Source of the DNA: Endomychus coccineus
Lineage: Eukaryota; Arthropoda; Insecta; Coleoptera; Endomychidae
DNA: 64,000 nucleotides
Direction of reading: 5' to 3'
Assembly: GCA_958510875.1 (NCBI GenBank)
Contig: OY294067.1
Span: 250,557,736-250,621,735 of the forward strand
Part shown: positions 34,001 through 46,640 of the stretch, piece by piece
Layout: each line of letters opens with the position of its first letter
How positions within the stretch are numbered: the first letter of the stretch is position 1
Program-made: the position numbers and the translations under genes
Notes under the pieces: generated by a model
Seen by the model: the letters and a program-made list of their open reading frames with translations, nothing else
Told to the model about the DNA's origin: nothing
The model's database searches: none

Positions 34001-34733
34001 AACACATGTTGTGAATTATTTAGTCTTAAGGTTACAGTGTTTGCTCTTGTTATTTTGTAAAGTTTAATTTAATCTTGAGTTTTCTAGTTTTTGAATAAGT
34101 TTGTTCTAAATTCATCCATCCATCAATGAGTCACTGATAAATAGGCAATAATGACATTATATAATGTTATTTTGTTTTATTTTTCAAGCATGGCACCCCA
34201 GATTTACAAAATTCATCTATAGTATTTTGAAAACAGCAATAAAATAAAAGCTCAGAAAGAAAAGTTGCAAGTATGATAAACATTTGGAAAATGCAAAAAT
34301 ATACAGACTGGTCCTTAAGAAAAACTAAAATTTTATGCCAGATTCAAAATTATTTTTTCATGAAAAAACTGGGAAAGGCAATGAATTCTTCTAAAATTAG
34401 TGCCTGAGAATGTTCTTATTGAAACAAAAAATACTTATGAATAAAAAAGTTACGGGGATGAGTAAAAAATTCACAAAAATTAGATTGAAGAACTGGAAAA
34501 TCTTTTCAAATATTAAGTGCAAGAAACAAGTATTGAAGAGGTCAACACGTAGTTTAGTCATCTGTCGAGTCTCCCTCACAACATGTTGAAATTATTTGAA
34601 AGGTACTTATTGCAAAGAAGTATTATTCAGCACATAGTAAATTCTAGAGCATGCTTCATTTTTCACAAACAACGATTTATTCGTCATACATCATTATCAG
34701 GCTCTGAGAGAATAGAAAAGTTGAAGTATACTA
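34001..34733. other. Intergenic, nothing recognised
   Basis: AT-rich sequence, no coding or repeat structure seen. Confidence 0.5.
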
Positions 34734-35806
34734 TTAGTCCAGTCAATAAAGCTGGGAACTAAAAAAGTTTTTTTATAGGAAAATGAATCAAAAATTTTTT
34801 TTTTCACAAGCTTCTATCAGTCCTCTAGGTAATTCGTGACTACCAAGCAAAATGACTAGCCCCCCTCCCCCAACACCCCCAGAACTCAAAATTAACCCTT
34901 CTTTCACCAACCGTTTTTTTTTAAATTGAAAATTATAATAATAATGAAAACCTAGGAACCTAGGAAAAACCACATGGGAAGTGGAAAATCGGTAAATTTG
35001 GTTAATTTTCAGACTTTTTACTGCTTTTTTCAGCGTTGTCGATGTGAGCTCGCACTTGAAGTTGAATACAGAAATCCAGGAAAAATTCGGAAAACTGTGG
35101 GAAATCTGGTATGAGAAAATTTCAAATTACAACGAAATCAAGTTGCAAGTCATTATACGGGTTTCTCGGGTCGCTGATTACAAATCTGCTATCAGTTTTT
35201 CAAAAAATCAACCTGGGGAGTAGAAAATCGGAAAATTTGGTTTATTTTCAGACTTTTTACTGCTTTTTTCAGCGTTGTCGAGTTGAGCTCGAATAATGAT
35301 ATTTTTGATGTCAAGAAGTAGAAATCCAGAAAAAATTCGGGAGGCTGTGGAAAATCTGGTATGAGAAAATTTCAAATTTAGGCGATATGAGCATGTTGCA
35401 AGTCATTGTATCGGTTTTTCGGGTCGCTGATCACGAATCTGCTATCAGTTTTCCGGAAAATCAACCTGGAGAGTGAAAAATTGGACAATTTTGTTGAAAA
35501 AAATGTTTTGGAAATTTTCCGATTTTCCACTCCCCATGTGGATTTTCCTAGGTCTTACTAGGGGGCATTTTCAGTTCTTAATTTAATTTTTTTCTATTAT
35601 ATTCGATTTTTTAAAGTTTTTAAATACGGTTGGTGAAAAAAGGGTTAATTTTGAGTTTTGGGGGAGGCAAGTATTTTCGCGTGCTATTCACGACACGAAT
35701 GACCTAGGGGACTCACAGAAGCTGGGGGAGAAAAAATTGTTTTGATACATCTTCCTATAAGATACTTATTTAGTCGGTCGATTTCCCCGTTTTATTGACT
35801 GGACTA
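34734..35806. mobile_element. 1.07-kb terminal-inverted-repeat element with internal tandem copies
   Basis: Ends are TAGTCCAGTCAATAAAGC on the left and, reversed, TAGTCCAGTCAATAAAAC on the right. Inverted similarity continues about 200 bp inward (AACCCTTCTTTCACCAACCG against CGGTTGGTGAAAAAAGGGTT; CCTAGGAAAAACCACATGGG against CCCATGTGGATTTTCCTAGG). The centre has two direct copies of an about 240-bp unit (34984..35221 and 35222..35477; shared TTTTTACTGCTTTTTTCAGC and TCGGGTCGCTGAT). No coding sequence. Confidence 0.85.
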
Positions 35807-35940
35807 TATATATTAGATAAGACTTTTAACATTACGATTAAACAATTGAGTGCACTATTAGAAGATAACATGGAATTTGTAATAAATCGATGAGATATCT
35901 TGTAGTGGAGTTCTTTTTCTATGATTTGTTGTTTTCTTGA

Positions 35941-38900
35941 TCACGTTCTACTTCTGAAAACTGTTATAAAAGAATACACAGTTTTGAATATCTGCAAACA
36001 AAAACGTAATTTGCTAATTATATTAGACGTATCTTACATTCAATTTACAATAATTGGACTTACAACTATTAAATTGATTACATGCATTATTAAATCCACT
36101 CGTTTGAAATTGAATCCCAAAATTGACAGGTTCAAATTTCATCCGGAGCATAACGAAATCGCATCCACTGGGCAAAGATCATCAAAATGATGAAATTCAA
36201 TCTCTCGTTGCATTATTGCCGGACCTTCATCCTTGTGAGATAATATGTATTATCTATATTATCTCGAAGGCAATTCTAGGTCATCAGCTCATTTTTGGAT
36301 GCATTAACATCAACTGAACACATAAGTAAACATAGTTTTTAAATATCATAGCCGCTGGTGTTGTGAACATTGATTCGGATGAGTATTATAAAGATATAAG
36401 AAAAATCTAAAAATGAAAATCTCGGAAGAGCTGAATGAATCCGCGGATAACGTGATCACTGAACAATAGATACACTTGATATTTTTGTTGGTAACTTTAT
36501 TATTGATTGAATTCAACAACATAGGGCTATGTACTATGTACTTCTTGAAAACCATGTCAAATGCATACAAAGTTAAAAATTAAATATTTCCAAAAAACTA
36601 TTTCAACTCATTTGATGCTTATATAGGAAGTGATTCTTGAGCTTAGATATTATAAGAATTGCTCGAAAATTCGAGTTTTGTGAAGAGAAACCTGAAACTG
36701 GGACGATCAGTCAGACTTATTAAGTTGTATTTTATCATGACCGTTTATTTTTCATCCAATTCACAGGTTTTGAAGGCGAACTGTAGGTACGTGATACAAT
36801 GACCAAATCAGTCTAGAGAAGGGAAATAACTCTGGATATATTGAAAGTTATATATACTCACTTTGAAAAGTACATCCAAATTAACATCACCAAACGCACC
36901 CACTTTCAGAGCTAATGTTTTTTGAGAACGCATCATCATCAGTAACAGCAGTTTTTTGGATTTGGTATCTAAATTGTACCAATTGGTTTCATAAATAGTA
37001 TTGCTTAGATTAGAATTCTGCAATAGAAATCACATATTATAATTTCGAAAAGAGTAAAGCCAATACTCCACAATAAAGTAAATAAAGGTAGTTTAGGTGA
37101 ATTATAACAGTAATAATGGTGTTAACAATCACTCTTATCCACTAAACATCTAAACTTACTGTTTAATAGTCTGAGAAAGACAGAGGAAAAGATCACTTTG
37201 GTACATTCTAACTGATTTTTGAGACCATAATCTTCAAATCAGTTTGAAACCACAAACTAAGCTCTGCCATCTTATATATAATGCTAAAGACAAAATCAAT
37301 AAATATAGTAAACCTGGAGTTTGTAAGCTAATTTGCCCAGACTTTGATAATTTTCCTATAGGTAGAACTTGTCGTAATTTTGAAGTTATATACCAAAACA
37401 TTTTTATTCTTTCAGACTTAACAAAACAAACTGAATCTTTGCTAACCATTTTTCACAAAACGGTCATTTCCTTTTCTAATTTACTTAGTCTGAGCGTTTC
37501 ACATGATCAAACCAAAGGTTTCAAATTAAATACATTAGAATCAATAGAGATTCATAAAGGTGTCAAAAACTCCTATAACAATATTTTAAATCATCAGTTA
37601 GATCTATACCAAAGTGATCTTTTTCTTTGTCTTTCAAAGCACACTTAGAACGATTCTCAGAATATTGAATAATCATCCTAGTGCACAATTCAATATGTTT
37701 CCCGAGATGTCCTGTTTCAAAATTTCTAATGAACCCTTACTTGTAATTCTAATCTCATTACCCCTAATAAACTATAGAAGAGTTCACTCTGTGGATACAC
37801 TATAACACTATAAAAAATAAATAATCACCCTTATCCACTAAAAATACACTCAAAGTACTGAAGACTTTTCGGCTAATGAGTAGCTATCATCAGAGTAATC
37901 GGTATTTCTTATTTCTAAGCCTATTGTACGTTAGTTTCTGTTCGTACTTGAGGTGTCTATTGTTTAATTTTTAACTCATAATTATATCTGTTTAATGATG
38001 GCACTCCGATTGTGAAACTATAGCAACGTTTCATGTTATTATTAAAAGTGGTATAAAAACAAAGTACCTAAGTATTTATAGTGTAATAGTGTATCTACAG
38101 TGTGAACTCTTCTATAGTTTATTAATGGTGTCAAGTTGATAATGGCTTGGTGGTACGAACTATTGCTTTCAATCTCAACGTTGGTGAATTTTATTTTGCT
38201 ATAATTCCTCTAATATTGTATCACTAATGGTTTATCTGAATCTTATTAGTTGATATGTTTGCAAAATATCTACCTGACGAATCTAGTCACCGATGAAAAC
38301 ACGATTGGATGAGTTGATAAAATTCAATTAAATCCATAAAATGAATATTTGAAAACTTACCTCTTCAGTGAGAATTTGAGCAAAGAAGTATGTCAGAAGT
38401 AACTGAGAAACGTAATAAGCAATTACAATAATCCATAACATAGAGAAGTAATCAATATCATCACGATTCTGAAAAAGATTGAAAATGATGCAATCTGTTT
38501 AAATGTGACATTATATTTACCAATAGAAAGTATATTATTGCAGCTAATTGACTCGAACGTAACAGAAAATCAAATAAAAATACAGCTGCAGTGAGTTCTT
38601 GAAAGTCCACAAATTCTCTAGAAGTATAATAAGATTGCGAGATCAAATTTAGTCAATTCCTCAACATTGCTAGTTGAAGCACACTATTCTCCAGTCACTT
38701 CATATTATGTGCTTTTGAGAAGTGTCGTTGTTAAAACTAACTAAATGTTTGAAATGTGACTTCCTCGTTGGTCGGTTCAGAATGAACATTTGAAAAAAAA
38801 ATAGTTTTGATTTAGAACAGAATATAATATTCATTAGGCTCAGTTACAAAAAAAGTTACCTTCGTAAGGTTTGGAATAAGTCAAGGGATAGTATAAATGA

Positions 38901-41108
38901 ACAAGAATATTATTATTTAATATTATTTCACATGAAAAATTCAAATATTGATAATTGAAATCAGTGTATATGAACAATACAGTACAAGTGTATGAAGGGT
39001 TTAAAGACATTCTCGAAATTTATTATACTGGTTTTTCGTGGAAGTATTCATGTAGTGAGTTAAATGTTCTTTGACTTAACAAGCTTCCTAATTCCCTATT
39101 TAGGTGTGTGATTGGTGAATTCCTGTACTTTTGAGGTAGATTGTAAATCATTAATCAATTAATCAATTAGTGTACGTGTGACTAAGAATTTGCACATACA
39201 TGTAAATGAAATACAGACACAAGAGTGGGCCTTGACGAAGCTTCTTAGCTGTCACATATTGTAATCTATTCCGTATTTATGAAATTAGTGATCAGTTTAG
39301 TGTTCAACTGTTCATTCACAACAAAATTGTAGAGAGTGTGTTTTTATCAAGGGATTTTGTTCCACTTCATGTGATTCTCCGGAAATTCGCTTCTCTAGTC
39401 TCTCAAACATCCCAAGTATGACGGGGAATAAATCATTTTCCCACCGTAGTATAGACGATTTGCTTTGAATCCAATTTATCTTCGTTATACTTGAATTTTT
39501 AATATGATGTCCGCAATTATTGCTCGACTCAACCAGACATTCGAAAACAAATGATGGCTGTAACGCTTCCCAAAATTTTTTTCAGAGACACTTAAAAACG
39601 AATTCCTCAACCGAACCTTAGCGGATGAGCTCACCGATTCCTTCCGTTGATCACCCGCCAGCATCCGAATCACACAGCTTCATTCAACTCATACCCGTTG
39701 CAACGTGCAATAATACAACAACACAGTTGTGCAGTACTACAGCAAGTGTAAGATCAGCTATAGCCTTGTAGATGTAGAATTTGTCACGTGACCAACTCAA
39801 GTCTTGTCTCCTACTCGTATTCAAAATTCAAAATTTGTTCGGCAACACGATCTCGTAGAAACACATGAGTGCATGATGACAAGATACCTGAAAGTATGTG
39901 GAAGAAGCGGTTGTGTGAACGCCGAAGTGGAGCAGTACCTCTATTTGTTTTGATTGAGGAAGGTTCAGAAGATGTGGTGAAGATATTACTGTGCAGGCAG
40001 TTTCGACAGTCCTCTTGTAGGAGATTGTCTATTAAAGGCCCTGGAGCCTCGATTGAACGACTCGTCAAAGATGCCCTAATTGTTCGATGCCAACGTTCCA
40101 CCAATCCATTGCATTGCAGGTAATAAACCGGGGGTGTGGACATGCTTGGAGCCTAAGAGTTGTGAGACGTCGATGGATGATGAAGGAGAAAATCTGTCCC
40201 CAATATGTGTCTACAAACGTCTGCTACAAGGAATTTGTACGGAAGCTGCCTCGAAAGTTCGAAAGTCATTGTGATTTTTTATATTGTATTTCTAATCGTT
40301 CATTGGAAGTAACTCACCTCAACAGTTCTTGGTGCCTCTTTATGCAACTACGAATTTTTCTTACAGTACTCTGTTCACTATATTCCTCAGGAAGGATAGT
40401 TGTGTCTGCATCAGAGCAGACGTGCTTCAGAGTATGACGTAAGCTCCTTATTTCAGAAATAAAATGTATTATGGGTGCAAGTATGACATTATCAGTAGCT
40501 AGGAGTGTGAAAACTGAGCACACAGAAATCGTAACTTGATAGATATAAGCCAATACATACTGTCTTGGAACATCAAAAGGTACAAAACTCCTGAACATCA
40601 GTTTCCTTTCACAGTCATTGAAATATCTTATACATTTACCACGACCGGTGAAGAATAATAGAGCACCAATCGTAATACCCATCATGATACCTCCAACAGC
40701 AGTTGAGTAGGATCGAACAGCGACCAGCATAGTCTTTTTCATTTGATCACTCATTATGATGATTTCGAGATTGGTAGTAGAGTTTAGAATAGATTCATTC
40801 AGAAATACATTCTTGAGATATGTAAGAAACCTCTTTCTTCTACATAATATTGATTTAATGACTATCAGTAACCAGGTTATGAATGCAGCTATATAGAGGA
40901 AGATTACATTCCAATCTATATTTTCGTTCGTGGCTGTTATAATCAGAAAATAGAACACGCTAATTGTTTGACACATGATTGCTAGCAAAATCATTTGGCT
41001 ATAGATCTTGAATAAATATTGTGACATGGTTTTCCATTCCGTAACATCCCATAATCCACTCAATAGAAATATCTGTCGATATAATTCGAATAACTTGGAG
41101 TTCGCCAT
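35941..41108 (-). CDS. Odorant receptor (7tm_6), complete five-exon gene, 400 aa
   Basis: Exons on the minus strand: 41108..40318, 38617..38521, 38468..38361, 37017..36862, 35991..35941 (791+97+108+156+51 = 1,203 bp, 400 codons plus TGA). All introns are GT-AG and phases agree (2, 0, 0, 0). Exon 1 holds the N-terminus and four or five membrane spans (LSGLWDVTEWKT, CRRKRFLTYLKNVF, VPFDVPRQYVLAYIYQ). Exon 2 gives FQELTAAVFLFDFLL, exon 3 VSQLLLTYFFAQILTEE, exon 4 YETNWYNLDTKSKKLLLLMM and RSQKTLALKVG, exon 5 KTVYSFITVF, which together form the conserved OR C-terminus. ORs form ligand-gated cation channels with Orco in sensory dendrites. Intron 1 holds a Gypsy fragment, intron 3 a PLE fragment. 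The nearest AATAAA after the stop (minus strand, 35795..35790) is inside the neighbouring element's inverted repeat. Confidence 0.93.
37110..38132 (+). mobile_element. Penelope-like fragment in OR intron 3
   Basis: The endonuclease part is readable at 37260..37610: NAKDKINKYSKPGVCKLICP, then CRNFEVIYQN and NTLESIEIHK, related to the GIY-YIG part of the element at 1.3-4 kb. The Tyr of YIG reads as Pro (FPIG). AACTATAGAAGAGTTCACTC (37767) is repeated inverted at about 38110..38130. TAATCACCCTTATCCACTAA at 37822 is the shared PLE end motif. It is a dead copy, antisense to the OR gene. Confidence 0.75.
37852..37898 (-). ncRNA. Hammerhead-ribozyme-like motif in OR intron 3
   Basis: Minus strand, hence the same strand as the OR transcript: GATTACT-CTGATGA-TAGCTA-CTCAT-TAGCC-GAAA-AGTCTTC-AGTACTTT. 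The core is intact, stem II is GCTA/TAGC, stem I TACT/AGTA. Stem III pairs A-U and A-U around GUC, where the copy at 20731 has A-U and G-C. If active, it would cut the OR pre-mRNA inside intron 3. Confidence 0.72.
39780..40270 (-). pseudogene. Gypsy-type LTR retrotransposon integrase fragment in OR intron 1
   Basis: Minus-strand reading: SQLLGSKHVHTPG near 40145, then YYLQCNGLVERWHRTIRASL near 40110 (the conserved HPQxNGxVERxHR end of the integrase core, whose Glu is kept), later SSCTHVFLRDRVAEQ near 39870, typical of the segment after the integrase in Gypsy Pol. Several frames are needed and no LTRs are visible. It starts within about 50 bp of the OR exon 1 donor. Confidence 0.75.
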
Positions 41109-42879
41109 TGCACCAGGCTAGTTAGAGATCCCTAAAAAAAATAACTGTTAGGAGTCTGGAGGAACTCATGTAGAAGGTTTGTTCCAAAAGACAATATTTA
41201 TATCGTCCTCAAACCGTTTTTGGAACTGTTCGTATCAGGCTTCTGCGCAATCACCGACTTTGTATCGTCCTGTGTTGATACACCATCTACATACGTTGGA
41301 ACGGTTTTCTGATACTTTTAGATATATCAAATTTTGACGTACTACTGTAGCTCTATGAGCTTTATTTTCATATATTCAATTATATATAATATATCAGTTT
41401 AAGATTCTATCAAGGAAAAACACAAAAAAACACAAATAGTATCACAAAGAAATGATACACTGTACAATAACCTGGTTGAAAAATTAACTGATGGCTTTTG
41501 CTAAATTGCAGGCCAATATCACAGTTTGACAAGGGGTTGTTCATCAATCCATCTATTCAAAATTGTAAGAAATCATAGGAATTATCCCAAATTCAAAAAA
41601 GAACATTTTGTTCGTAACAAGCTTCAAATTTGTATGCTATTCATCATCATATCACTAATAAATCGAGGTTCCACAACTCCAGCTTCATCACCAAAGGTCT
41701 CATTTTCTTGAATTTGTTCATCTTTAATGAAATTTTCATCTATTATCTATGACTATGGTATGAAGTTTCACATGATGCTCTGATGACAATTACACCAATT
41801 TGTCTCAATTCAGCAAGGTATATCTGTGTAAATTTTTCTTCAGTATGCCAAAACAATGTTGAATTATACAAAAGCTCTTTATCAGTTAAACATTATAATT
41901 TTGTTTTATTCTGGTTATCCAAATATTACTCAGAGGAGAATTCCTATTAAGGACTCGATATCTGATAGAAAGTAACTATCTCCATTTTGGGAAGTTTTAA
42001 CGAATGAACAAAACGAAAACTCCAAATAACCCCAAAATTACCATTCAATAATTCCGTGATAGAAAGAATAATGCTGCACTTGTTCATATACTGACTCACT
42101 CTTTGGAATTGATGAAATACCTAATGCGCAGTTCAGTACAAACAGTTTCTACTCTCTGTCGTGTACCGAAATGACTGTTCAGAAGCCGTTCATGAAGGAT
42201 TTCAAGTTTGGTTGGAACAACAAAAGCGTTTATTAACGGTTCGCATCTCGGTAGGAACTTATTTTATCTATTCACGCATCGAACTATGCGACCGTCTGTC
42301 CGTAAAATATAACTTTGTAAAGTTGTAACTAAAAATTGATACATAGCAAGGTATACATAAATGGAATTGGAATGAATACGAATTCTTGCATGTAATTTTG
42401 AAATTAGATATATGCTACATTTTAAACTTAACATACCTGCCTAATTAAAATGTATAATAACGACATCAAAGAATTGAAAATAAGAATGCACAACATCAAA
42501 ACAATAATAAAAGAAACTGGCAACTCATTTGAAACATGCGTCATACCTGATCTTCGAAAGGTGTCTATGAATTTCAATTTTGAGAAAGACCTTCCCCCCT
42601 TATCCTACGGATATTATTAGCATTGCAAAATTTCGCATTGCATGTGCAGTCTTTGGTAATGTCGAAATTATTCTATTCTCGAAAATGTATCCAAGGAGTG
42701 ACTAATGATCTGAGTCCTTATCTACCAAATAAGTAATTTGCGTCCATATCTGATTCTTTACGTGGTTTATATTACGAATATTATGATAAATTTTCACACT
42801 ATTTCCTCAATTCACCTTCAGTCAAGCTGGAGATGTTATAAATAAATATTATTCAATCGCAGCAACCATATGGATAATT
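41109..42879. other. Upstream region of the OR gene; nothing recognised
   Basis: No coding or repeat structure identified over about 1.8 kb. Any OR promoter would lie in the first few hundred bases but no motif can be named. Confidence 0.45.
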
Positions 42880-43110
42880 TATCTCTAGAGATCATGAGGT
42901 TCAAGAAGAGAGCTATTCGTCTGATTGGTGATGTCACACTTACGAATACATTGGCCTGCCAAGAACATCGTAGTTAGATATTACCATCCTCGATGTTCAT
43001 CAGAAATCTCGTCAGTTATTCCACCATTAGAGATTCCAGGGAGGCTACTAGACGAGCTCAAGCTGCTCACGTGTTTCCTTTCGAACTTTCAAGGTGTGGA
43101 ACATTTATTC
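42880..43110 (+). pseudogene. Non-LTR retrotransposon C-terminal fragment
   Basis: LEIMRFKKRAIRLIGDVTLT and TLACQEHR are followed, after a frame change, by YYHPRCSSEISSVIPPLEIP and RATRRAQAAHVFPF-like text. The pattern QKRAIRLIGD ... HRR ... GRCSSEL ... IPPL ... R.TR....HP is that of LINE ORF2 ends. Too short to place in a clade; same type as 27600..28195. Confidence 0.65.
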
Positions 43111-44311
43111 TAGTGGAGTCTTCACTTTTGTATATAACCTCCAATCTTCAACCGCTAGCTCACACGATTCTCTTCGAACATTATAAATTTTTCTCCTGTA
43201 TAGTCAAAATATATGTATATGGAAAATCTAGAATGGTGAAGAAAAGGTCTTCAGAAATTTTAGAGTATGTTATTAATTTATTTTTCCGTGATCAAACTGT
43301 TTTGTCTTTTGCTTCGTGTTGTGTTTGTGTAGATGTGATTTGAAGTAAGGTTCAATTCCTAATTCTTTTGCTAGTTCCTCGGTTATGACATTGATTTCAT
43401 CAAATTCCTCATCACTTTTTATGTTTGTAAAGTTTTTGTCAAGCCGTTTTGCTGGCCTTTGATTTGATCTCCCAAGATACGTGCACACATTCGCATCAAT
43501 AGTAGGCATGTTCCTGATAATAATCAATTAGAGTTGCTGAGTCTGAATATTCATTGTTCTCAAAATAGTTCTCCATGATGGAATATCAATTTGACATAAC
43601 CTATATGATCCTTGGGAGATTTGTAGCAGAAGTGTGAAAAATAAAATTCACGTGTCTTGTTCGAAGGCATTGCTCTAAATTCTTAAGCACCTGCACCACG
43701 ACTCTCAAGACAGCCTCAAAGAAACAGTACCTACGTTTAATCAATCTCCTTATAGTATTCACAGCAAATTTACAACACAAAAAAATATGTTTCGAACGAA
43801 AAGTCACTGAAAATACGGATAAAAGCTAGGAAAGTAGATGTCGATGTAGATGTTGTGAAATCAATATTGTGCAGCATGTTCAAGGTGAATCCTTTCTGAG
43901 AATTGGTAGTAAATGTGTTCATCAAAACATTCTTGAAATATCTCGTTCTTCATGGTTTCATTCATTCAGGTTATTTTGCTAGGAAAGTGACACTGATCTA
44001 TATACTACCACCATTGAATATTAAATATTTCATTATATCATCTATTATCACTGAACAGTGGAGAACATTACTCCTACCATTGATTAGTATAGATATTAAT
44101 TAATGGATCCAAACAGCATTCCTCATTTTTCATTTTTAGTTCCCTCATTATACGTATTATATAGGGTAGGGGAATCATTGTAATCGTGCCGGGACTTATA
44201 TGGATATATCCGTTTTGAGAATTTTTGAATCGATCTAGACTATTTTTGACATGAGGTCTGTGAGTTTGTGCATGCGGGTGTGCGTACGCGCGTTTGTGTG
44301 TGTGGGCGTGT
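43111..44311. other. No gene recognised; unassigned open frame at 43273..43527
   Basis: The minus-strand frame from 43527 (RSNQRPAKRLDKN, DEINVITEELAKELGIEPYF) has protein-like composition but matches no family I can name. The end of the interval is GT-rich. Confidence 0.35.
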
Positions 44312-46145
44312 CCCACTCAACAAGAAACATTACAACAATTTGTAGCAATGTTGATTTCACTCACCTAAAAAAACATCGCGTTAAAACTTTGAAATAACGT
44401 TGATGTCACGATATTTATGTCAATATTATCTAGATAATATTGTTTCGATTTTTGAAACACAACGTGACAGTAAATTAAAAAATGTAACATTACAGCACAG
44501 TTTTATTTGTAAATTTCACAATTGCAAGGTTGTTGCAATGTATTAAATATAACGTTTTGTAATATTATCACAGTAATATTGGCAGTATTTCACAATCCCA
44601 ACATTTATAAAATCATTGTGTTTATATTGCTGTAAAATGCAAATTGTAATATTGTTAGATGTATTAATTGATGTTATACCTATTATATGTACATATTCAA
44701 TTTAATTCGTATAATGGAATAGTCACCATTGATTATGAAATTGAATTCTAATGTTCGGAATTATTTAGTTAAATATCAGAGAACTCTGGGAGAGCGGGTG
44801 AACTCTGTAGGCGTAGAAGGTAATTTATTTATTGGCGCCTTTTTACTGTCAATTGTCAACGGGTTAACTGCCATAGTTGTCTTGATTATTTCATACAATC
44901 TAGTGTCGACTTGTTCAGTCGATTCTCAATAGTTCTTCGGTGTGTAATTATTAAAGTGAAGGATTTAAAAGCTATGAATATTCTGAAGGGTAAGTTAGTT
45001 TTTACATTATTTCAATTTGAAGATATCTTATTTGCATTTCTAGAAGCCATACGAGTAACTTACCCTGAAGCAACAGATGCAGATCTTTCAGGAAATATTA
45101 TGACTCGGCTTCAACATGCCAAACCTCGATACGTACGTGAGAAATCTAATGCCATTTAAATTTGTGTTCAATTCAAGGTAATAATTTTATGAAGTCTAAC
45201 TCAAAATTTATTAATTACTTCATTTTTAGGTTAACAAATTACATGAATATTTTATAATTTCATTCATATACCTACGTCTTCTATAAGAATTTTTTATGGA
45301 GCCCTGCAAAATCGTGGATTATTTCGCTTCATTGTTCTGATAACTATTAATGTCAGAAATTGTATAAAATTGGATCATCAAAAGAACCATTAGCAACTTG
45401 TTTCAAGTAAGTTTTTTTTTAACTTTTAGTACAATTTATTTTTACTCAAGTTTCAGATACTTATTATGTCAAGAAATTATACGACGTCACAGGGGGAGGG
45501 CATCAACATTTTTAAATATTTCATTCTTTTTTTTATTTATTGGAACAATAAAATCTAATGATTGTAAATATTTTTCCACCTTTTATTTATACTAAACATC
45601 GCATAACCTATATTGTAATGAAGTCGTCATAGTTTTGAGAAACGAGTAATTCTTTCAAAGTGACTTCATGCCCAATACTAATTTAACTTGATCCACGTTG
45701 TGTGTTTGCAATCGCGACGTTTCGGCAAAATCACATTTGCCAACTTCAGGTGGTCAAATATGGAAGATCGAGGCGAACTTCCAGTAAATTCGACGGTCGA
45801 AATACCTGGAGATAGCAAATGTGATTTTGTCGAAACGTTTGTGACTGCAACCACAACGGGGATCAATCCCCAAGAAACCAGTTCTACGCAAGGTCCGTGA
45901 GACCTATATGGAACATCACGCGTGGAATATTACTAAGAAGTTGAAGAATACAACATTGATGCAATTTTCCATAAAGTCATACAAGTAACATTTTGCTTGT
46001 GATGTTGCAATTGTAATATTAATCTGGAGCAGATAGTAAGTCCTCCCAACATTATTGTAATGTTTCTTTCAAATTAGATGCAACATCACAGCTGCTTTTT
46101 GCAATGTACAATCAATATTACAATAATATTACATTGTTTAGTGGG
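44312..46145. mobile_element. 1.83-kb element with CCCACT ends
   Basis: Left CCCACTCAACAAGAAACATT and right, reversed, CCCACTAAACAATGTAATAT. GTGT flanks both sides (44308..44311 and 46146..46149), though the region is GT-rich. Both terminal 400-bp zones are full of AATATTAC/GTAATATT words in both orientations, possible transposase-binding repeats. Inside, two open frames (44729..44932 and about 45000..45159, the latter with EAIRVTYPEATDADLSGNI) are unrecognised. A PLE-like fragment is embedded at 45690..45880. Confidence 0.6.
45690..45880. ncRNA. Facing pair of decayed hammerhead-like motifs (PLE ends)
   Basis: Minus strand 45750..45708: CCTGAAGTTGGCAAATG-TG-ATTTTGCC-GAAACGTCGCG, with a strong stem II but the last core A changed to T. 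Plus strand 45805..45846: CCTGGAGATAGCAAATG-TG-ATTTTGTC-GAAACG, with the core A changed to G. They form an inverted pair about 60 bp apart, as expected for abutting PLE ends. Confidence 0.55.
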
Positions 46146-46485
46146 GTGTATGTGTGTTAGTTCGTTTCTCAGTTCGAATAACCAATAGGTGTGTATTGAT
46201 CGGAGATTCACTATATATTGACTACATTTTTGAAGAATAATGGATCTTGTTGACATTTTTGACGATACCATATGCAAAACTCTAATCTTCATTGAAAATC
46301 AGTTGGTTGCAGGTGATATTGTTCCCTTATTGTGTAAGGCTTGGATTTGAATGACTTCAAAATACCCAAAGTTCGACGTCTTGAAATGTCAGATTCAGCT
46401 TCAATCTGACGACTTATAATTGAAGCATTCACTCATTCCAATTACAAATATACAAGTATCTTCAGCATCTTCAATATTCTAATTT

Positions 46486-46640
46486 CTAGGTCTTGGCTTG
46501 TTGAAGAATCCACAATTGATTTTCTTTTAATGTCTTGAAAATAGCTTCATCAGGTTGTCTTCTTTCTGGATAGCGATTGAAATATATTCCAGATGCAATA
46601 TCACAATTGTTATTAATTCGAATAAAGCTTCCTAACTTAT
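46486..46640 (-). pseudogene. Tc1/mariner-like transposase N-terminal fragment
   Basis: Minus-strand peptide CDIASGIYFNRYPERRQPDE, then AIFKTLKENQLW, is the first helix-turn-helix of the same Tc1-like group as 33022..34000. The frame ends at 46486 and no catalytic part follows. Confidence 0.5.

Noticed and set aside
38461..38646. 61-codon frame as an independent small gene
   Set aside because: It is OR exon 2 read through its donor; the splice-bounded part fits the five-exon receptor exactly.
44260..44311. GT-rich tract as a functional site
   Set aside because: Irregular TG/CG-rich sequence, only notable because it makes the GTGT target duplication of the adjacent element less certain.
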